From: Gammaproteobacteria bacterium
Lineage (GTDB): Bacteria; Pseudomonadota; Gammaproteobacteria; Pseudomonadales; Pseudohongiellaceae
Direction of reading: 5' to 3'
Assembly: GCA_016762995.1 (NCBI GenBank)
Contig: JAESUT010000128.1
Location: 1-9,603, forward strand
DNA: 9,603 nucleotides
Shown here: piece by piece, positions 6,702 through 9,603 of the stretch
Layout: every line of letters starts with the position of its first letter
Position numbering within the stretch: the stretch's first letter is position 1
Notes under the pieces: model-generated
Seen by the model: the letters and a program-made list of their open reading frames with translations, nothing else
The model's database searches: none
What the model was told of the DNA's origin: nothing
Position numbers and translations under genes: made by a program

Positions 6702-7766
6702 CTAATCAGCGGCCAAGGGAGCTTGAGGTAATTCACGCTTGAGGAAAGTACGCATACGGTCAGCAATTTCATCAACATGGGTTTCTAGCGCGAAGTGTCC
6801 GGTGTCTAGCAAGTAGTAATCTAAATTCTCTAGATCTCTCTTGTAAGGCTCGGCACCTGCCACTGGGAATATCTCATCGTTCTGACCCCAGACGATTAGC
6901 ATAGGTGGCTGGTGATCGCGAAAATATTGCTGCCAGCTTGGGTACAGGTCAGGGTTAGACCCATAGCTGTAGAACATCTGTAGTTGAATCTCTTGATTGC
7001 CAACACGGTCCAACAGTGGCTGTACGTGGCCCCAAGTATCTGGGCTTACTGCTTCCACGTTGCGCACACCGTTGGTGTATTGCCACTTAGTTGCTCCGAT
7101 TGTCAGTAGAAATCTTAGCGCTTGGTCATTGCTCATCTCAGGTTGCTTGTAGGCAGTCTTTACGTTTGCCCACCAAGCATTATCTAGGCCGGCATTCACC
7201 GCATCACGATCTTTCCAGTACTCTCGAATCGGCTCCCAGAAGTCATTGTCGATGCCTTCCATATAGGCATTGCCGTTCTGCACTATTAAGGTTTCTATGC
7301 GCTCGGGTTGAGCCGCCGCCAGTCGGAAACCGATGGGTGCGCCATAGTCCATGAGATAGAGGCTGTAGTCATCGATGCCAATGTCGTCTACTAACTTGCC
7401 CATAATGCGAGCTATATTATCGAACGAATATTCAAACTCCGACACGCTAGGCATAGAGCTGTAGCCGTAGCCCGGATAGTCAGGTGCGATCAGATGGTAA
7501 TCATCCGCTAGAGCCGGTATCAGCTCTCTGAACATATGTGACGAAGTTGGAAATCCGTGCAGCAACAAAAGTGTGGGGTTCTCTGGGTTGCCGGCTTCGC
7601 GGTAGAAAATATCCAAGCCTTCGATCTCCACAGTCTTGTAGCTGACATCATTTGTGTTGTCACTCACATCTGCACTCGCAGGCGTGGACATCGTGATCAG
7701 TAAAGTTGCCGCCACCAGCGCAGGTAGCAAGGCAACCAACGCTTGACTAATTGTTATTTTCTTCAT
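6702..7766 (-). CDS. Exported alpha/beta hydrolase with Asp nucleophile (epoxide hydrolase / haloalkane dehalogenase-like)
   Basis: A 354-residue protein with a clear signal peptide (residues 1-32; [16 protein letters not shown] core, cleavage near SADV), so probably periplasmic. Oxyanion-hole motif HGFPTSS is at 70-76. The nucleophile elbow is LMDYGAPIG with Asp140, the acid is likely Asp297 (WGQNDEIF), and the base is His324 (DTGHF). An Asp rather than Ser nucleophile places it with epoxide hydrolases, haloalkane dehalogenases and related C-X or C-O bond hydrolases, rather than esterases. A helical cap spans about 165-280. The substrate is not predictable from sequence. A good SD, GGAGAA, lies 8 nt before the ATG. 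It is the last gene of a four-gene operon and is followed by a strong terminator. Confidence 0.92.
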   Translation of the reverse strand: MKKITISQALVALLPALVAATLLITMSTPASADVSDNTNDVSYKTVEIEGLDIFYREAGNPENPTLLLLHGFPTSSHMFRELIPALADDYHLIAPDYPGYGYSSMPSVSEFEYSFDNIARIMGKLVDDIGIDDYSLYLMDYGAPIGFRLAAAQPERIETLIVQNGNAYMEGIDNDFWEPIREYWKDRDAVNAGLDNAWWANVKTAYKQPEMSNDQALRFLLTIGATKWQYTNGVRNVEAVSPDTWGHVQPLLDRVGNQEIQLQMFYSYGSNPDLYPSWQQYFRDHQPPMLIVWGQNDEIFPVAGAEPYKRDLENLDYYLLDTGHFALETHVDEIADRMRTFLKRELPQAPLAAD

Positions 7767-7840
7767 TTTCGTTCTCCAATTTTTATGAGAATACTTAATA
7801 TTTGCATGCTGATTTCAAGCAGTAATTCTTCTGCATGTCG

Positions 7841-8575
7841 CTACCGACTGTGCTGAATTTTTTCCACCGCTTGATCAGTAGTCCAAACGGAGTTGGCGAT
7901 GAAGCGAAAATTTACCAGTGCCGCCTGATAGCCATCGCCCTCAGCAACCTGCGCCGCTGCAGTCGCATCAGCCACCACTACCACTTCAAAACCCTGCTCG
8001 ATAAGCTCACGCATATGCGACTCGGTGCATAGATTGGCAGACATGCCTGCGAGAATTACCTTGTCGACTCCACGCTTACGCAGCTGCAAGACTAGGTCAT
8101 TGGTTTCTGGGCCAAACACCTTGTGCGGGCTTGTTACGACAGTCGCTCCATCATTGATATAGGGCTTGTACTGTTCTAACCAGTCAGCACCAGAGCCTTC
8201 AAAGTCGTGTGTATCTAAGTGCCCCTTACGATCGAACATGCCGATGTTGTGCATGAGTTTTTCCAGGGCACCTTCAAATTTCCAACCGTGGTCTGTTGGA
8301 AAATAATAGTGCGGCGAAATAAATACTGGCATGTCGACGGCTTTTGCCACCTTGAACAAGGAGTCGATGTTCTCGACCGTATTGTTCTCGGTGACGCTAT
8401 TGCCAACGACTCCCCAGGCGACACCATCGGGGCTAAGAAAGTCATTCTGTGGATCGGTTATCACCAAAGCCGTTCGTCCGGAGACAATCTCCATGCCTGG
8501 ATCGGGAAGTTGCGCCTGCGCGGCGGCTCCACTTAGTAGTAGTAAACCTGCTGTGATTTTTATAATTGTGTTCAT
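7841..8575 (-). CDS. Exported isochorismatase-like cysteine hydrolase
   Basis: A 244-residue member of the isochorismatase/nicotinamidase superfamily, which hydrolyses amides, ureides or enol ethers. The catalytic triad is visible: Asp41 in ITDPQNDF, Lys152 in SPHKVFG, and Cys183 in AGMSANLCTESHMRELIEQG. Residues 1-22 form a signal peptide (ITAGLLLLSGAAAQAQ, AxA-type cleavage), which is unusual because most members are cytoplasmic. The length without the signal (about 222 residues) is normal. A strong SD, AGAGGAAGGA, lies just before the ATG. It sits between the DUF1348 gene (49 nt) and the alpha/beta hydrolase gene (74 nt), so the two exported hydrolases are probably co-expressed and may act in sequence in the periplasm. 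The substrate is unknown. Confidence 0.93.
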   Translation of the reverse strand: MNTIIKITAGLLLLSGAAAQAQLPDPGMEIVSGRTALVITDPQNDFLSPDGVAWGVVGNSVTENNTVENIDSLFKVAKAVDMPVFISPHYYFPTDHGWKFEGALEKLMHNIGMFDRKGHLDTHDFEGSGADWLEQYKPYINDGATVVTSPHKVFGPETNDLVLQLRKRGVDKVILAGMSANLCTESHMRELIEQGFEVVVVADATAAAQVAEGDGYQAALVNFRFIANSVWTTDQAVEKIQHSR

Positions 8576-8624
8576 GGTCCTTCCTCTAGTTCGTTGATGA
8601 TTCAGTTTGTTAAAAAGTTGTTTG

Positions 8625-9041
8625 TTAATACCCTATGCGCCGGTCAGCGGAGTTGATGGGGATGTCATTCGCACTCATGTCGCGGCGTCGCATGTAACCG
8701 TCTTCGTCGAACTCCCAATGCTCATTGCCATGAGTCCGATACCACTGTCCCGTTTCCGCATGCTGCCATTCGTATTCAAAGCGCACGGAGATACGGTTGT
8801 CGCTGTGTGCCCAGAGCTCCTTCATTAACTTGTAATGAAGTTCTTTCTCCCACTTGCCTTTAAGGAATTCTTGAATCGATTCCCGGCCCTTGAAAAATTT
8901 GTCTCTGTTTCTCCATGTAGAGTCGACGCTATAGGCCTGGGCGACTCGCTTGGCATCGCAGGAATTCCATGCGTCCTCTGCGGCCTGAACTTTCTGTTTC
9001 GCAGATTCGAGAGTGAATGGAGGTAGTGGTTGTCTTTGCAT
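8625..9041 (-). CDS. DUF1348 family protein, NTF2/SnoaL-like fold
   Basis: A 138-residue cytoplasmic protein with no signal peptide. It matches DUF1348 over its full length: PLPPFTLESAKQKVQAAEDA at residues 5-24, STWRNRDKFFKGRESIQEFL at 41-60, KELWAHSDNRISVRFEYEW at 74-92, and GNEHWEFDEDGYMRRRDMSA followed by NDIPI at 105-129. DUF1348 proteins adopt an NTF2-like cone fold that often binds or isomerises small hydrophobic molecules; no function has been assigned that I can state with confidence. The AAAAAGG preceding the ATG begins right after the stop of the upstream 62-aa ORF (15 nt gap), suggesting coupled translation. Confidence 0.93.
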   Translation of the reverse strand: MQRQPLPPFTLESAKQKVQAAEDAWNSCDAKRVAQAYSVDSTWRNRDKFFKGRESIQEFLKGKWEKELHYKLMKELWAHSDNRISVRFEYEWQHAETGQWYRTHGNEHWEFDEDGYMRRRDMSANDIPINSADRRIGY

Positions 9042-9056
9042 TTTGTTAAAGCCTTT

Positions 9057-9245
9057 TTAATACTCTTTCTTAAGAGACAAGAGATCGGAAATGTGTGGAT
9101 GCGAGATGTAGGCCCCTAGTGCAAGCGGCACCTCAGACATCCCCTCAAATTCGAATGTTCGGTAGCCATTCTGAAAATGCGCAGACTCGAGGGCTGCTGC
9201 TGCGTCGTAGTCGCCAAAAATGCTTTCTTCATCGCTGTTATTCAT
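9057..9245 (-). CDS. Small acidic protein of unknown function, first gene of the sigma-54-type operon
   Basis: 62 residues, rich in Asp/Glu at the N-terminus (NNSDEESIFGDYD), with a middle part ALESAHFQNGYRTFEFEGMS and a C-terminal SHPHISDLLSLKKEY. I do not recognise a family. There is no signal peptide or membrane segment. An in-frame stop lies 33 nt upstream of the ATG, and a purine-rich SD (AAAGAGAAG) precedes it, so it is a self-contained ORF, not the 3' end of a longer gene. Its position, about 48 nt after the predicted sigma-54 transcription start and 15 nt before DUF1348, supports it being translated as the first gene of the operon. It might be a leader peptide, a small regulator or an accessory subunit. 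Confidence 0.65.
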   Translation of the reverse strand: MNNSDEESIFGDYDAAAALESAHFQNGYRTFEFEGMSEVPLALGAYISHPHISDLLSLKKEY

Positions 9246-9303
9246 TGCGCTTCTCTTTCTAAGTTTCTGCTGAGGCTAAGCAGCGTGATTACAGCTTTAC
9301 TAG

Positions 9304-9320
9304 TGCACTGACCGTGCCAA
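9304..9320 (-). promoter_or_regulatory. Sigma-54 (RpoN) -24/-12 promoter for the hydrolase operon
   Basis: The minus strand reads TTGGCACGGTCAGTGCA. It matches the RpoN consensus TTGGCACR-N4-TTGCW with one mismatch, and the GG and GC dinucleotides have the required spacing. The predicted transcription start is near 9293, giving a 48-nt leader before the 62-aa ORF. An IHF consensus and tandem palindromes upstream support the call. Confidence 0.85.
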
Positions 9321-9321
9321 C

Positions 9322-9327
9322 TATAAT
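9322..9327 (+). promoter_or_regulatory. Possible -10 element for the PAS gene
   Basis: A perfect TATAAT on the plus strand. The best upstream -35 candidate, TTTACT (9296-9301), is 20 bp away, which is long. If used, this promoter would overlap the sigma-54 site and read through the three palindromes before reaching the ATG at 9431. Confidence 0.35.
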
Positions 9328-9337
9328 TACTGATATA

Positions 9338-9350
9338 TATCAATATGTTA
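9338..9350 (+). promoter_or_regulatory. IHF binding site
   Basis: TATCAATATGTTA fits the IHF consensus WATCAANNNNTTR at every defined position, in an AT-rich stretch. It lies at about -45 to -57 from the predicted sigma-54 start, between promoter and palindromes, where IHF bends DNA to bring an upstream activator to the polymerase. Confidence 0.7.
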
Positions 9351-9363
9351 ACTAATTTGGAAT

Positions 9364-9383
9364 GACCACAAATATTTGTGGTC
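9364..9383. promoter_or_regulatory. Upstream activator site candidate 1, perfect 20-bp palindrome
   Basis: GACCACAAATATTTGTGGTC, perfectly symmetric, centred about 80 bp upstream of the predicted sigma-54 start. It is the first of three tandem palindromes with a shared AAATATTT-like core. Confidence 0.75.
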
Positions 9384-9398
9384 CACAATTATTTGTGG
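9383..9398. promoter_or_regulatory. Upstream activator site candidate 2, near-perfect palindrome
   Basis: CCACAATTATTTGTGG is symmetric except for one base pair. It abuts site 1 (centre-to-centre 17 bp) and has the same CCAC/GTGG arms. It is centred about 97 bp upstream of the predicted sigma-54 start. Confidence 0.65.
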
Positions 9399-9403
9399 TT
9401 TAA

Positions 9404-9421
9404 TCCTCAAATATTTGAGGA
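9404..9421. promoter_or_regulatory. Upstream activator site candidate 3, perfect 18-bp palindrome next to the PAS gene start
   Basis: TCCTCAAATATTTGAGGA is perfectly symmetric, 22 bp centre-to-centre from site 2, with arms CCTC/GAGG instead of CCAC/GTGG. Its right arm contains the GAGGA that serves as the SD of the divergent gene at 9431, so a protein bound here would also affect that gene. Confidence 0.65.
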
Positions 9422-9430
9422 ATTTGGGAA

Positions 9431-9603
9431 ATGAAAACAACAAGTGATTGGGCCTTCGCAGATTCCCCTGCTTTGGTTTTGATGCTCGATAACGAACTTA
9501 CTTGCCGAAGCCTAAGCAGGCCTTGGAGAGAGAGACTCGACCTGCCAGAGAGTGAGGAGCCCGCCATTCCTGCTAGCGACTTACTCGACTTGATTGGGCG
9601 CCC
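9431..9603 (+). CDS. PAS-like sensor/regulator protein, N-terminal part (runs off the window)
   Basis: An open frame of 57 codons from ATG 9431 to the window end without a stop. An in-frame TGA at 9416-9418 precedes it, and GAGGA (9417-9421) is a reasonable SD, so the start is well placed. Residues about 12-38 (SPALVLMLDNELTCRSLSRP, then WRERLDL) resemble the first strands of a PAS domain of the type 'xxxMxDxxLRxxxxSxxWxxxxxL', found at the N-terminus of many bacterial sensors. The output domain is not in the window. Its divergent position from a sigma-54-type promoter with palindromic sites in between makes a sigma-54 activator (PAS, AAA+, Fis-type HTH) the best guess; a PAS-GGDEF or PAS-kinase protein is the alternative. 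Confidence 0.7.
   Translation, partial: MKTTSDWAFADSPALVLMLDNELTCRSLSRPWRERLDLPESEEPAIPASDLLDLIGR

Noticed and set aside
7767..7840. Small imperfect inverted repeat (TGCT/AGCA region) in the gap between the two hydrolase genes
   Set aside because: Overlapping short pairings only, with no stable stem or T-run; no support for a terminator or processing site.
9331..9342. 12-bp palindrome TGATATATATCA as a fourth operator
   Set aside because: It is simple alternating AT sequence without the CCWC/GWGG arms and overlaps the better-supported IHF match.
9364..9421. Three tandem palindromes as a short CRISPR-like or satellite array
   Set aside because: Units are palindromic with uneven centre spacing (17 and 22 bp), differ in their arms and have no spacers; location fits regulatory sites.

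Overview
The window looks like chromosomal DNA of a moderate-GC marine-type gammaproteobacterium. The evidence is the protein families (methylcrotonyl-CoA carboxylase, an MMPL/RND transporter with a DUF1302-like outer membrane barrel, DUF1348, a PNPOx-like flavoprotein) and Gram-negative envelope architecture. This is inferred from family resemblance, not from a marker gene. No mobile element, tRNA, rRNA or CRISPR array was seen.

Layout: (1) 1-335, plus strand: the 3' end of the carboxyltransferase subunit of methylcrotonyl-CoA carboxylase. (2) 434-5878, minus strand: a MarR-family regulator, then an MMPL transporter fused to a periplasmic LolA-like domain, then a DUF1302-like outer membrane barrel starting 1 nt after the transporter stop, then a small coiled-coil ORF with two simple-sequence repeats around its start. 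Three related palindromes built on RCATGYATATRCAT lie upstream of marR, between marR and the transporter, and over the transporter start, suggesting autoregulation and control of the transporter by this MarR. (3) 6052-6624, minus: a PNPOx-like flavoprotein, separated from the next operon by a strong intrinsic terminator. (4) 6702-9245, minus: a four-gene operon encoding a 62-aa unknown protein, a DUF1348 (NTF2-like) protein, an exported isochorismatase-like cysteine hydrolase and an exported alpha/beta hydrolase with an Asp nucleophile. (5) 9246-9430: a compact divergent control region. (6) 9431-end, plus: the start of a PAS-like sensor or regulator protein that runs off the window.

The most striking region is 9246-9430. 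It carries a near-consensus sigma-54 promoter (TTGGCACG-N4-GTGCA) facing the four-gene operon, a perfect IHF consensus upstream of it, and then three tandem palindromes with an AAATATTT-like core at about -80 to -120, where enhancer-binding proteins normally bind. The last palindrome ends 10 nt before the ATG of the divergent PAS gene. The simplest reading is that the PAS gene encodes a sigma-54 activator that controls the hydrolase operon and itself. The output domain lies outside the window, so this remains an inference.

The second system, in 434-5940, reads as a MarR-regulated, envelope-spanning lipid or hydrophobic-compound transport unit: an inner membrane pump, a tethered periplasmic carrier and an outer membrane barrel.
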